Source: Nepenthes gracilis
Taxonomy: Eukaryota > Streptophyta > Magnoliopsida > Caryophyllales > Nepenthaceae
DNA length: 64,000 nucleotides
NCBI GenBank assembly: GCA_033239525.1
Contig: BSYO01000016.1
Location: forward strand, 5,095,045 to 5,159,044
Reading direction: 5' to 3'
Position 1 is the stretch's first letter. Each line of letters opens with the position of its first letter. Below the pieces are notes generated by a model that saw nothing but the letters and a program-made list of their open reading frames with translations, was not told the DNA's origin and did not search any database. The position numbers were made by a program, and so were the translations under genes. Positions 1 to 10,385 of this stretch are shown here, piece by piece.

Positions 1-296
1 CTTGGATAGCCTAGCAAATCCGAACAGGCCAAATGGCCCACACCCAATGATTCCCTTTACAAATACCTCATTTTTCCCACATAAAAAAAAAAGAGAGAGA
101 GAAGCAAATAGAGGAGGAGAATCGCAGAATAGAACTCTCACCAAACTTGCAAAAATGGAGAACGAGGGAAATGACCAAAGGCATGCAACGATTAGTCTTA
201 AAGCTACTTCCTATAGAAGCGAATCCTTCTTCCTTACTGATTATTAACCCTGACAGGTAGTTGTGCATGCCTCATGCCAATTCCGAGCTCTCATAC
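1..296. other. Unassigned left flank with a GA-rich leader-like stretch and one tiny ORF
   Basis: No recognisable gene. An A-run followed by GA-rich sequence lies at 90-125, and an ATG at 155 opens a 30-codon reading frame ending at 247. A splice-donor-like CAG/GTAG follows at about 256. This could be the 5' part of a host transcript later cut off by the retrotransposon whose LTR starts at 297, but nothing after 6780 looks like its continuation, so I cannot call it a gene. Confidence 0.2.
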
Positions 297-2556
297 TGTG
301 AGGCCCCGAAATCAAAGTAAAATATTGCTACTTAAAAATAAAAATATTTTAATTTTGACTTAAATCGGAGTGGCCTTACACCACTGGTAGACCAAAAATA
401 ATGGCAATCAAAATGTTGATCGGTGTCAAGATGTTGACCGGAATCAAGACATTAACCTGTTCAAGATTTTGACCAAAATCAAAACGTTAACCTATGTCAA
501 GATGTTGACCGGTATCAAGACGTTGACCTGTGTCAAGATGTTGACCGGTATCAAGACGTTGACCGAAAGGTCAACCGAAAGGTTGACCGATTTTTAATAT
601 TGACCAACCTTGAATAAGAAAAAAAATATTGGCCGGCTTTGAGTAAAAGTTTGCCGGATTAGAGTAAGGAGCGTTAACCAAAAAAGTAAACCAATAGAAA
701 AATTGACCGATTTTAAAGAAAATATTGACCAGCTAGAATTAACCACCAAATTCAGAAGACAATGGCCAACTTTGTCGTTAGATCCCAACTAGATTCCAAT
801 CTAATCAGAGCAAGTAAACTACCCCGTTAACCTTCTAGATAAAAGCACAAAGTAGGTAATTTACCCCACTCACTCCCACCTAACCTCTAAAGGGAAGTAC
901 CAAGTAGGTATCTCATCCCACTTACTCCACCTAATCCCTCCTCTTTATATATTGAGCTCCAGATGAGAGATTGGTGTGAAAATCCCTGCCAAGGAAGGAG
1001 GGTAAGAAGTGAAGAAGGAGAAAAGCTTCAAGTTAGTTGGAATGAACGGTCAACAGTCAGGCAAGTGTACCCCTATTTTCAAGCTTAAATTGTAATAATG
1101 GTCTAATACAATTGCATTTTTCCTTTTTAAACTCAGAATTTACTTCTGTTTTTAAGTTCTGGCTTTAAGAGAAAAATTACAAGCGTTCTCCTCAGATTTA
1201 AATGCTTCAACACTTAGTATATCAAACTTACCGTTTTAATCACTGATGCCATGTTTACCTTACGATCGGATTGAAAATATGATTTTAATTTCATGGTTAA
1301 TTTATGCTTTCTACTTTCTGCTTTCCGTTTTCTACTCAACTTATGATTGAACTTGGATTGCATAAGAATGAAAAAAGTAAACCGGCTTTAAATCATAATA
1401 TTATGACTATTGATCGGAATGACCTTTATGGATTGAAACCGGTTTCATGTCAACTGAAAGTCTTTATACTCGACCGGAATAAGAAAGATAAATTTGAAAT
1501 TGGCTTGTATTATAATGACTGAAAGCTTTGTGCCCGTCCGGATTGAGAACTAAAGAAGATGTGAACCGGCCATATGACAAGATAAATGAGATCGAACTTT
1601 AGTATTGGGAGATAAAGTTCTCCAGCATGCCTTAGAACATTATGATGATAATCGAGGTTAATGACAGAGAGCCGTCCTCGGGGCTTTGTACAAGGAGAAA
1701 GTGAGAGCCATCCTCGGGGCTTTGTATAAGGAGGTATTATCGTGATTGTGAGGAGATGTACATAATCTATCCTCGATTATTGCTCTTTCCGTTAGCGATG
1801 TCTTTTGCCGATAAAAATAAAAAGGAAGAGAAATTTTTATAATATGGCCGACTCTGTTTTCTGTTTCGGTTTTCAAAATTTAACTACTCCGACCTTCCTG
1901 ACATGTACTGTCCAGTCAATTGTTGTTTTATAAAATCTATGTTGTTTATGTATCTGTCCGGACAACTATTATTTTATTCTTACTGCACATGTAACTATCC
2001 AGTCAACTGTTGTTTAATAAAATCTATGTTGTTTATGTATCTGTCCAGACAACTGTTATTTTATTCTTGCTGCATATGTATCTGTATCTGCCTTATAATA
2101 TAAATGCTTTATGAAAAATCTGCATATACCTTGTTGAATTTCGGCTCACTGTTTTCTATTTTTTTTCCTTTCAGATGAAACCATAGAACTTGTGCCAAAC
2201 GAGAGGGAGTGACTAGAGCCCCATCCGAATGGTTCTAAGAACTTGGAAGCACATTTTGAGTTGCCCGGAAGAAGCGGTCTTATTGCGTTGATTCGGTTGA
2301 AATATATAAATTGTTATAATTAGACCTTTATGATTATGTATGCATAAATGAGTTTTATGAGGATGAATGTAAATGCTTCTATAGGTTAATAGATTGGCTT
2401 CCATTACACATTTTATGAATATCATGTATGGGTCCTAGATGGTATCTGTGATCCTGTAATTGCTATGCATGATCGACCCGGACCGGATCACCGAAATCCT
2501 TGTGTCAGTTCTGAGAGGTCGTTGACGGAATATAAAAAAAAATCTGTTTCATCACA
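297..2556 (+). repeat. 5' LTR of the chromovirus
   Basis: Starts TGTGAGGCCCCG and ends ATCACA. It is bounded on the right by the primer site and confirmed by the full-length homologous solo LTR at 34263-36604 (reverse strand). Internal structure: imperfect ~27-bp repeats rich in TTGACC at about 416-760, a TATA-like TTATATATT at 945-953, a short repeat of a GCCRTCCTCGGGGCTTTGTA motif at 1671-1730, and two ~87-bp units at about 1905-2085. The TATA position implies transcription rightward into gag. Confidence 0.85.
945..953 (+). promoter_or_regulatory. TATA-like element in the chromovirus LTR
   Basis: TTATATATT followed about 70 bp later by a purine-rich leader. The solo-LTR copy has a TATA-like box at the equivalent place on its own strand (about 35976-35987). 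Inferred promoter for the element's genomic RNA; no transcript data. Confidence 0.4.
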
Positions 2557-2558
2557 AT

Positions 2559-2570
2559 TGGCATTAGAGA
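2559..2570 (+). other. Primer-binding site, initiator tRNA-Met type, degenerate
   Basis: Three bases after the LTR end lies TGGCATTAGAGA, matching 9 of 12 positions of the usual plant initiator-Met primer site TGGTATCAGAGC. Two differences are C/T transitions, as expected from decay. This fixes the element's orientation as +. Confidence 0.65.
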
Positions 2571-2771
2571 GATGAGATGCCTTAGGAATTGATCAATCGA
2601 AAGTACGGAAGCATAGGTTTGAGTCATCGTACTGAATTTTCGTAAAAAGTAGGCCAAGGTAACTGAGTCAACTAGAGTCCTAAGGAAGTTTGAAACCTAG
2701 CCAAAGTTCAAATTTAATGAGCTGATGGATACTTTTTAGGATTATAATATTGTGCCTGTTTTGATTTTAGG

Positions 2772-3776
2772 ATGGCTAGTGAAAGAGGAAGAAGAAATGG
2801 CCGTAATACACCCCATGATCGGGAGGCCACCTATATAGACTTATTGGAAAGAATGGCCAACGTAGTGGAGTCTGTCGAGCACAGGCATATGGCTCCGGTC
2901 CCTGCAACTGAGCCAGCTCCGGCCATCTTGACTCCAACCACGTATGATCGATTTACGACGGAATGAGCGCCGGGCTTTTTGGGGAAATCCGATCCTACAG
3001 AAGCTGATATATGGCTTAAGAGGAAGAAGATAATATTTGCAGTGATTGGGTGTACGGATCAAGAGAAGGTCACATTCGGCTTGTATAAGTTGGAGGGCGA
3101 AGCAGACGGCTGGTGGGGCACGAGGAAGAGAGCGCTAGGAATACCCGATGAGATGATCACTTGGGATATGTTTGAGAAAGTTTTTTTGGAGAAATACTTT
3201 CCATCCAGTCTCCGGGATCAAAAAGAGATGGAGTTCATGAGATTAAGGCAAGGGAGTGTGTTAGTGACTGAGTACGATGCTAAATTCACCGAGCTGTTCC
3301 GATTCTCGCCTTATTATGTAGAAGATGAATTAAGAAAGACGAAGAAGTTTCAGCAAGGATTGCGTGATGATATTCGAAAACAACTATCCACATTAAAGCT
3401 TGAGACGTTTGCCGATATACTAGACAGGGCAGTCATTTACGAACGGGAGATGGATATAGAGAAATTCTACGCAAAGAGGGTAGCTAGCCGGGTAGGTGTT
3501 AATGGCGGATCTGCTAGGGGATCTTTTGGGTCGTCCAAGAGGACAAGGACGACTGAGAAAGGAAAGGGTGTTGTGCTGACTCAGTCAATGGCTGATTCGA
3601 GGATGATGGCTGCACACTGCACCACCTGTGGGAGAATGCATTCGGGGCAGGCGTGCCATCGAATGATGGGAGCTTGTTTCAAATGTGGACAGTAGGGCCA
3701 CCTGATCAAGGATTGCCCAAGACTGGAGGGGAGAAAGCCTACTATTCCAGCTAAGGCCTTTGTAGTGTCTATCTAA
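2772..3776 (+). pseudogene. gag: gag of the chromovirus (nucleocapsid zinc knuckle), broken
   Basis: One reading frame runs from the ATG at 2772 to TAA at 3774, interrupted by TGA at 2964-2966 and TAG at 3693-3695. The middle (about 2979-3480) is the retrotransposon gag domain, with the typical hydrophobic/WW-type core and an YFP motif near 3200. The C-terminal part carries a CX2CX4HX4C zinc knuckle (about 3678-3719), in whose spacer one codon has become TAG. The protein would build the cytoplasmic particle and bind genomic RNA. The basic linker before the knuckle (about 3530-3570) is retained. Gag and protease share the same frame, as is usual where gag-pol is one polyprotein. Non-functional as it stands. 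Confidence 0.85.
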
Positions 3777-3782
3777 GAACCG

Positions 3783-4176
3783 ATGGCATCACCAAATATT
3801 GTGGAAAGTACTCTTTCTGTTTGTGAAATTCCTGCGTCTGTTTTATTTGACTCGAGATCTACCCACTCTTTTATTTCTCCACGATTTGCGTGCCTTATCG
3901 CCTCTACCCCTTATTTATTAGACTACGAATTATCGGTGTGCACCCCTACTTGGATTTTTCGTAACTACGATGTTATATATCCTAGATGCATGATGGAAGT
4001 AGGTGTGTAATGTCTAATTGTAAATTTGGTGTTAGTAAGCCTGTGAGGTTTTGACGTAATTTTGGGAATGGATTGACTGGTTAAGAACCATGCCACCATT
4101 GATTGCTTTATGAAGAGGGTTTACTTTAACATCTCTGGGATGAAAACCTTCTTCTTCCAAGGTATTAGAAAAAAAG
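3783..4176 (+). pseudogene. Retropepsin-type aspartic protease, inactive
   Basis: In the same frame as gag. The active-site motif is present but altered: the codons at 3849-3857 give D-S-R where D-S-G (or D-T-G) is required, a single G-to-A change, followed by STHSFIS. A second family hallmark, ILGMDWL, appears at about 4060-4085 after in-frame stops at 4008-4010 and beyond. The protease would cut the gag-pol polyprotein. The Gly loss alone should abolish activity; the frame changes between here and RT. Confidence 0.75.
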
Positions 4177-4179
4177 AAA

Positions 4180-5691
4180 ATGCTGATATTGATCTCGGCC
4201 TTGCATGCCAAACATCTAGTGAAAAGCGGATGTAAAACTTACTTAACTTATGCCTGCACCACTGGAAGTCATAAGGTGCCTGTTAAGGACATTTTAGTCG
4301 TCCGCGATTTTGAAGATGTATTTCCTGAGGAGTTGCCTGGATTGCCTCCATATCGGGAGATTGAGTTTGAGATCTCTATTGTTTTCGACGTCAGTCCAGT
4401 TTCTAAGGCCTCTTATAGAATGGCTCCTACTGAATTAAAAGAGTTAAGATTATAATTATAGGATCTGTTAGATAAGGATTTTATCAGGTCGAGTGTGTCT
4501 CCATGGGGAGCACCGGTGTTACTTGTAAGAAAGAAAGATGGGTCGTTGCGGCTTTGTGTTGATTATCATGAATTGAAAAAAATCACGATCAAAAATAAAT
4601 ATCCTCTACTGCGTATTGATGACTTGTTTGATCAATCGCAAGGATCTCGAGTGTTCTAAAAAATTGATTTAAAGTCTGGTTATCATCAGTTGAGGATTAA
4701 ACCAGAGGACGTTGCCAAAACTGCCTTTCGAACAAGATACGGCCACTATGAGTTCCTCGTTATGCCCTTTGGGCTTACAAACGCCACTGCCGCTTTTATG
4801 GATTTGATGAATAGAGTATTCAAGCAATATCTGGATAAATTTGTGGTGGTTTTTATTAACGATATTCTAATCTATTCAAAGGACTATGAGGAGCAAGAAA
4901 CTCGTCTAAGGATAGTACTCCAAGTGCTCCGTGAAGAAAAGTTATATGCAAAGTTGGGAAAATGTGAATTCTGGTTGGAGAATGTGATATTCTTAGGACA
5001 TATAATTTTCGATGGTGATATTTCTGTGGGTCCAAAGAAAGTAGAGGCTGTTACTAACTAGAGTAGGCCGACTTCTGTAACCGATGTTAAAAGGTTTCTC
5101 GGCATGGCGGGCTACTACCGGTGATTTGTGGAAAACTTTTCACAGATTACTATGCCCCTGACTTGATTACTAAAGAAGGAATATAAATTCAAATGGACAG
5201 AGGAGTGTGATTAGAACTTTCAGGAGCTAAAGGATCGCTTGACTACTGCTCCAATATTGGTGATTCCAGAAGGATCAGGAGGCTATGAGGTATACTGTGA
5301 CGCCTGTCAGGCAGGCTTGGGATGTGTATTGATGTAGTATGGTAGAGTGGTAGCTTACGGGTCTAGACAACTGAAGGTGCATGAAAAGAACTACCTTACC
5401 CATGATCTAGAGCTGGCTGTTGTAGTGTTCACCTTAAAAATTTGGAGGCATTACCTGTATGGTGAAAAATTTATTGTGTATTCTGATCACAAAAGCCTCA
5501 AATATCTGTTTTTCCAAAATGAGCTTAACATGAGGCAAAGAAGGTGGCTTAATTTCTTAAAGGATTACAACTGTGAGATACAGTATAAACCTGGAAAGAC
5601 TAATGTAGTTGCGGATACATTAAGTCAACGAATAGGTATTGTGGGACAACTACAAATCAGGCAAATGGAATTATTAGACTATCTTAAGTAA
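4180..5691 (+). pseudogene. pol: Reverse transcriptase and RNase H of the chromovirus, broken
   Basis: Reading frame +1 is recognisable throughout, with in-frame stops near 4453, 4657, 5059, 5122, 5164, 5209 and 5335. RT motifs in order: the [18 protein letters not shown] region (about 4498-4551), the DYHELKK region, DLKSGYHQ (about 4669), MPFGL, then FIND at 4849-4860 where FIDD/YVDD is expected: the second catalytic Asp is Asn (AAC at 4858-4860). LGHII and the connection domain follow. RNase H (about 5280-5640) retains YCDA, GSR, HEKNY, HDLELA, SDHKSL and a late [12 protein letters not shown]. The enzymes would copy genomic RNA into DNA and remove the RNA strand. Clearly inactive. Confidence 0.88.
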
Positions 5692-6717
5692 TGTGACGTC
5701 CGGCGATATACTAAGGGCAATAGGATGCTCCTATCCTATTTTCAGATTCAGCCTGAGATTATTAGTGAAGTTAGAAAAAAGCAAGTTAATAATCTGTTCT
5801 TTGTAGAAATTGCAAGTGATTTGAGTAAGGAGCCCTGAATTGAGTTCAATATCTGAACGGACGGGGCCTTGAGGTTTAGAAACCGATTATGTGTACCAAA
5901 CGATAAGGAGTTAAAAGAAAAGATTCTGAGGGAGGCCCATCGGTCTAGATATACCATCCACCCTAAAACAAATAAGATATATCAAGATTTGAAGAAAACT
6001 TTTTGGTAGAGGAACATGAAGAGAGATGTCAGGGCCTATATGAAAAAATGCCTCGTATGCTAGCAATTGAAGGCGAAAAGGAGAAAACCTTCTGAGTTGT
6101 TACAGCCAATGCCGATCCCAAGGTGAAAATGGGAAGACATTGCTATGGATTTTATATCGGGACTACCAAGGACTCCTAGAAATCACGATGTCGTCTGGGT
6201 TATAGTTGATCGGCTAACAAAGTCAGCCCACTAATTTGGCAATCAGGATGACCTATTCACGTGATAAGATGGCTCAACTGTATGTGAACGAGATAGTGAG
6301 ACTACATGGAATTCCTACCTCCATTCTATCTGACAGGGATTCCCATTTTGTCTCAAGGTTTTGGAGAAATTTGCATAAAGAGTTGGGGACCGAATTGAAA
6401 TTTAGTACAACTTATCACCCTCAGACGGACGGTCAATCTGAGCGAACTATACAGATTCTTGAGGATATGTTGAGGGCTTCTATATTAGAAATGAAAGGCA
6501 CCTGGGATACCTACCTGGCACTAGTAGAATTTGCTTATAATAACAGGTTATCGACTATTATTGGTATGGCACCTTTTGAGGCTCTATATGGAAGGAAATG
6601 TAGGTCGCCGATTCATTGGGAAGAGATCGGAGATAGAAGGATTTTGGGTCTGAAGATTGTAAGGAAAACGGTTGAGAAAATAAAACTGATCCATAATAAT
6701 TTGAGGATAGCTTAAAC
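5692..6717 (+). pseudogene. Integrase of the chromovirus, C-terminally truncated
   Basis: The N-terminal HHCC zinc domain is visible at about 5938-6063 (H..H..CLVC, one stop inside). The core retains all three acidic residues in context: Asp in AMDFISGL (about 6145), Asp in SILSDRDSHF (about 6330), Glu in DGQSERT (about 6437). Stops and a frameshift near 6236 interrupt it; the longest open part is 6236-6715. The protein ends at KLIHNNLRIA, just before the usual C-terminal GPY/F and chromodomain, and 3 bp later the last bases of an LTR begin. The C-terminus, PPT and nearly all the 3' LTR were therefore lost in one deletion. Integrase would insert the cDNA into host chromatin. Confidence 0.85.
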
Positions 6718-6719
6718 CC

Positions 6720-6780
6720 TAGTGTCAGTTCCGAGAGGTCGCTGGCGGAATGCAAAAAAAAAAAAATTCGTTTCGTCACA
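6720..6780 (+). repeat. 3' LTR remnant (last ~61 bp)
   Basis: GTGTCAGTTCCGAGAGGTCG, then an A-run and TTTCGTCACA, aligns with the last 61 bp of the 5' LTR (about 2496-2556) and with the outer end of the solo LTR at 34263. It directly abuts the broken integrase. Confidence 0.75.
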
Positions 6781-7427
6781 CACCCTACGTGACTAGCGAA
6801 GATGACTAGTAGAGTAGGGCGCAGAGAGCACCCTTTGTCTACGGTCGGGAAAGGACTAGCGGGTAACCTTTCTTTTAATTGTCAACGCCCAAGAATCTCT
6901 TCCTATTCTGATTAACCACCCCTCTACGGGTGTACTCGACAGTCAACTACTCTTAGCGAGTATATCAGTCATCTCTTCTTGTCAGTCGCTCCCTTGCAAG
7001 AGCTATCGTCCTCTGGCTGGGTGCACCCAGCGTGAATTCAATCCTCCATCTCTCTAAATCGTCCTCTAGCTAGACGCACATCAGCTGAGCTTAATCTTCC
7101 ATCTTTCTAAGCCACTTTCTAACAAAGTGCACCCATCGGAGCCTAATCTTCAACTGACACTCAATCTCCCATAACATGCATCCACACATTTCTTTCATAT
7201 CCTCACATCTTTTTATCCGTTGAAAAAGATTTTTAATTTGAGTATCGGAGGATATATTGGGGAGTGAATTTTGTCAATCTTTGGACATCTCATTTATTAG
7301 TTATGGTGTGCAAGATTTAAGTTCGCAGTAACGGAGATTGGACTCGCTCCAATTCAACCAGTCGTGGAAGATCGAGTGATTCCCTAATCTATACAATAAC
7401 TCAGATTCCGGGACACACCATATTCAA
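6781..7427 (+). repeat. Possible 5' LTR fragment of a second LTR family
   Basis: A segment at 7219-7427 (from GTTGAAAAAGATTTTTAATTTG) is homologous to 9263-9454. In both, a pyrimidine-rich leader with repeated 'GAGTACA'-like words precedes it. The pair 7219/9263 is a direct repeat about 2.04 kb apart, as expected for two LTRs of one deleted element. The left limit is arbitrary, because the sequence between 6781 and 7219 has only weak similarity to the right copy. Confidence 0.35.
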
Positions 7428-8496
7428 TTAAGTATTTTTTAGAAATTAATTATTTTGAAGAATAACTAAGTAATTACCATATAATTCATCCACATAAAAT
7501 AATTAATTTAAAAATACCTGAAATATTATATGGGCACTCTGAAGAGAACCACTAAATTTACAATCTTTCTATTTGCAAAGCAACTCTGATATCAGGAAAA
7601 CATGGTGCAGTAGCATGGTAATTTTGACCAACTACCACGTTTATCCTTAGGCAATTATTATAATGTTCAAACATGTAGGAACATTAGAGTCTTACTCGAA
7701 ACAATTGAAAAGAAAGAGAGAGCCCCTGCTTTGCAAAGATAAAACAGCATATCACCAGGGGGAAGAGTGACTTGCCTAAAGGATAATCGGTTCAGCAATT
7801 TCTACAAATATGAAACCCCATAGCACAAAATGGAGATCTTTGACATCAGACTAATCAACGCTCACATATTAGGTTACAAAAATATGTCCGACAACATTTT
7901 AGCCTACACTCCTATAAGGGTTATGATCTTGCCTACCAAATAACATTGTTCCTATTATAAACCCGCGAGGCGTAGAGCTACAATGTCCGAAAGCCACCTA
8001 TTATTCTTTTCTTTATGTTATTTAATTTGGCTAGACTTATATTAATTTAAGTGACAGAGAATAAATTAAAAAGCTATTTCTAAATTTTATAAATTTTTAT
8101 TTTGATTTGTAATACATAGAATTTAAATTGTAAAATTTAAAGGACTAATAATGAACCTTTTAGATAAATCTGAATTCATGATAGCAATACTAATTTGTCC
8201 TTCTATATTTTGTAAATAGTTCACTTTTAAGCTAAATTATTTTATTCATATCATAATTTATTTTCCTATATTTTTGACAATATATATAGATATATGTATA
8301 TATATTGCAGGGGGTTTGGGGATTTTACCTCTCTAAGAGATATATTGATTTAATTCATTCTAATAATAGTCGTCTAATAAATATTAAATGAATGCGATTG
8401 CTTTTAAAAAACGTCCACTTTTTTTTTGTTCAATTAATATCGAATAATTTTAACTAAAAAAAATTGTATTGACATGTAGGAATAGGTTCCATAGGC
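7428..8496. other. AT-rich stretch without recognisable genes
   Basis: No sustained reading frame or protein motif. Possibly the eroded interior of the element bounded by the LTR-like repeats at 7219 and 8515. An ~80-bp part (about 7453-7530) is similar to 50548-50630. Confidence 0.4.
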
Positions 8497-9454
8497 TACT
8501 AGAGGGAGGGCAGTTGATGGGTACAGCGACTCATAGATCGGCCCAAGAACTCAATCCAATGAAAGAAGAAAGACCCAGATGACGATAGCTCACTGTATGA
8601 CCCTTCAAGCACAAGATCTAAAGGGTAATACGGTTGGCTCGAGCAAGTTAACTCTGCACCACCAACAGAAAACGGGTAATTAAGGCTATGTGATGCGCTG
8701 TCCTAGCGGTCATCCGTCCAATTCAACAACCGACAGCTTTCATAACTCAATTTATATAAGTAAGTAGCACTTACCATAATGCAATCCAATGATTGCGCTC
8801 CTATGATTGCGAATCACTCCTAGGATGATAATTATAACTCAACAAATATTCCTAAACAGTTACAGTTACCATAATTGATCCCCGTGATTATTGAGATAAC
8901 TTAACAGATCCACGCAAGTTACTGTCACCAGCCATGAGACCGAAGAAAGGTTAAACAGATAGTCGCTCTATAAATATCCCTTCTCCACCATGAGGAGGAG
9001 GATCCATCATCAATCAAGTTAAACAATCAGTAATTGAATATAGAGTATATTCTTAACTCTCAAGCATTCGCATACACTAAGAGCCCGCAAAATCACTTTT
9101 CTTATGAGTGCTCCATCCAAAGGCCACTATTCCTAAAGAGTACATACTTCCAAAAATCACTCTCTGTTGAGTACATTTTTCAGAATCCAATTATCCACAA
9201 TATACTCAATCCCCCTGACTCACTTGCACCTACGCATTCTACTTTTCTCTGTCTTTCTTTTCGTTGAAAAAATATTTTTAATTTAAATATCGGATGATAT
9301 ATTGGGAAGTAAGTCACCTCTAACCTTTTGTTTGTTTTTTATGGTGTATAGGATTTAGTTTTTAGGGACGAAGATCGAACGCACTTCAATTTAACCTATC
9401 GAAAAGAATTAAAAGACTTTCTAATTTATACGATGATCTAAATTTAAAGATACA
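8497..9454 (+). repeat. Polypurine tract and putative 3' LTR, second LTR family
   Basis: AGAGGGAGGGCAG at about 8501-8513 is a good PPT. It is followed by TGATGGGTAC (TG at 8515), the start of an LTR-like block ending ATACA at 9454. The block contains a TATA-like CTATAAATATCCC at about 8969-8981 and a pyrimidine-rich leader with repeated CTC(T/A)..GAGTACA words. Its structure resembles the minus-strand LTR at 13.4-14.3 kb, which also starts TGATGGG, so this is probably a Tat-lineage LTR. No convincing 5-bp target duplication was found. Confidence 0.5.
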
Positions 9455-9620
9455 ATAAAAGTATTTAAGCTACTGTTATGACGTCACGTGAGACTGTAAC
9501 ACAGCACTGCCCTAAGCCCGCACATCCTGTTGATAGGCTTAACGGATATATACTTATTTATATATTTGAGATAACCCTTTTATTGTACCATCAAATAAAT
9601 AAGACTTCGCTTTCATTGAA

Positions 9621-9885
9621 ATGGCTTCCTATCGATGTCGTACAAGCGGATCACAAAGCCATGAACATTCCCAATTTCTGTTCCCCAAAAGAAAACCAAA
9701 TGCAGGCAGTACATCTAAATCAAAAACTTTAGTAATTATTAGATTTAACGCTGAAAATCCACTCAATATATCAAGATGTCGAGCAGATTCATCTACTTCT
9801 ACCTCTGAGCCTCTCCCTCTCTTATCTCCATCCGACGAAGAACCCAAATCCAAACCCAAACCCAGCTGTTCCCTGTTCTGCGTTT
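9621..9885 (+). other. Likely 5' untranslated exon of the BPC gene
   Basis: A CT-rich leader (about 9800-9880, many CTCT and CCCAAA words) ends at a good donor site, TTT/GTAAGT at 9886. The transcription start is not visible; 9621 is only an approximate left limit. An upstream ATG at 9776 opens an 11-codon frame ending in TGA, which could act as a uORF if included in the transcript. Confidence 0.45.
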
Positions 9886-10378
9886 GTAAGTCCTTCGTCT
9901 GCCTCCTCATTCACTCTGTTGTCTGTCTTGCTTCTTTTATACGTTTGGATCTGTTACCTGTTTAAATGATCTGCCTTTTTCTTCATTATATTAGAATGCA
10001 ATGCTGATCTCGCGTTGAATTTGGCGAAGTGTTAATGCTTGATACCAAATAGAATTGTGGCGATGCTGATTTATGGGTGTCTGGTTTCGTGATGAATTTA
10101 TCTCTTGAAGATGATTAAGCTTAACGATCTCAGTGTTTGTTTGATACTTTTGTTGTGTTTTAATTTTGCTGAGCTTGAAGAGTCTATGAATTTTGCGATT
10201 TGTTTGGTCATGTCCTTTGATTTGGTTGATCTATGAGTTTTAGTTTTTGTTTCTTTTAGGGTTTCTTCGAAGTATTCTTAGGTGGACAGCCACAAATTTA
10301 ATCTTGGATATTCACTTGCGATTAACTAGTTTTTCCATTTCCTTTTTCCCTGTGCTGTTTCTCTCTATGTTAATGTAG
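9886..10378 (+). other. Probable 5' UTR intron of the BPC gene
   Basis: Begins GTAAGT at 9886-9891 and ends in TTAATGTAG at 10378, after a pyrimidine-rich tract at 10331-10366. It is T-rich, has no long reading frame, and the coding exon starts 7 bp after the acceptor. Group I BPC genes commonly carry a leader intron, which supports the inference; cDNA would settle it. Confidence 0.6.
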
Positions 10379-10385
10379 TTACCTG

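Larger units (their letters stand above)
297..6780 (+). mobile_element. Decayed Ty3/gypsy chromovirus (Del/Tekay-like)
   Basis: Order seen: 5' LTR (297-2556), primer-binding site (2559-2570), gag, protease, RT, RNase H, integrase, and a 61-bp 3' LTR end (6720-6780). The domain order RT-RNaseH-integrase is that of Ty3/gypsy. LTRs over 2 kb, an initiator-Met-type primer site and the RT and integrase sequences fit the Del/Tekay chromoviruses, though the C-terminal chromodomain that would prove it is deleted. All coding regions contain stops or frameshifts. The 5-bp flanks (CATAC at 292-296, CACCC at 6781-6785) match at only 3 of 5 positions, so the target duplication is doubtful. A solo LTR of the same family lies at 34263-36604 on the other strand. 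Confidence 0.88.

Noticed and set aside
1658..1876. Small frames in the chromovirus LTRs (for example 1658-1876, 1903-2103, 34677-34941)
   Set aside because: They follow internal LTR repeats and have no family features.
292..6785. CATAC/CACCC as a true target duplication of the first element
   Set aside because: Only 3 of 5 bases agree; recorded as doubtful rather than annotated.
9621..9965. 114-codon frame upstream of BPC as a separate protein
   Set aside because: It crosses the splice-donor-like GTAAGT and has the composition of a 5' leader; better explained as UTR plus intron.
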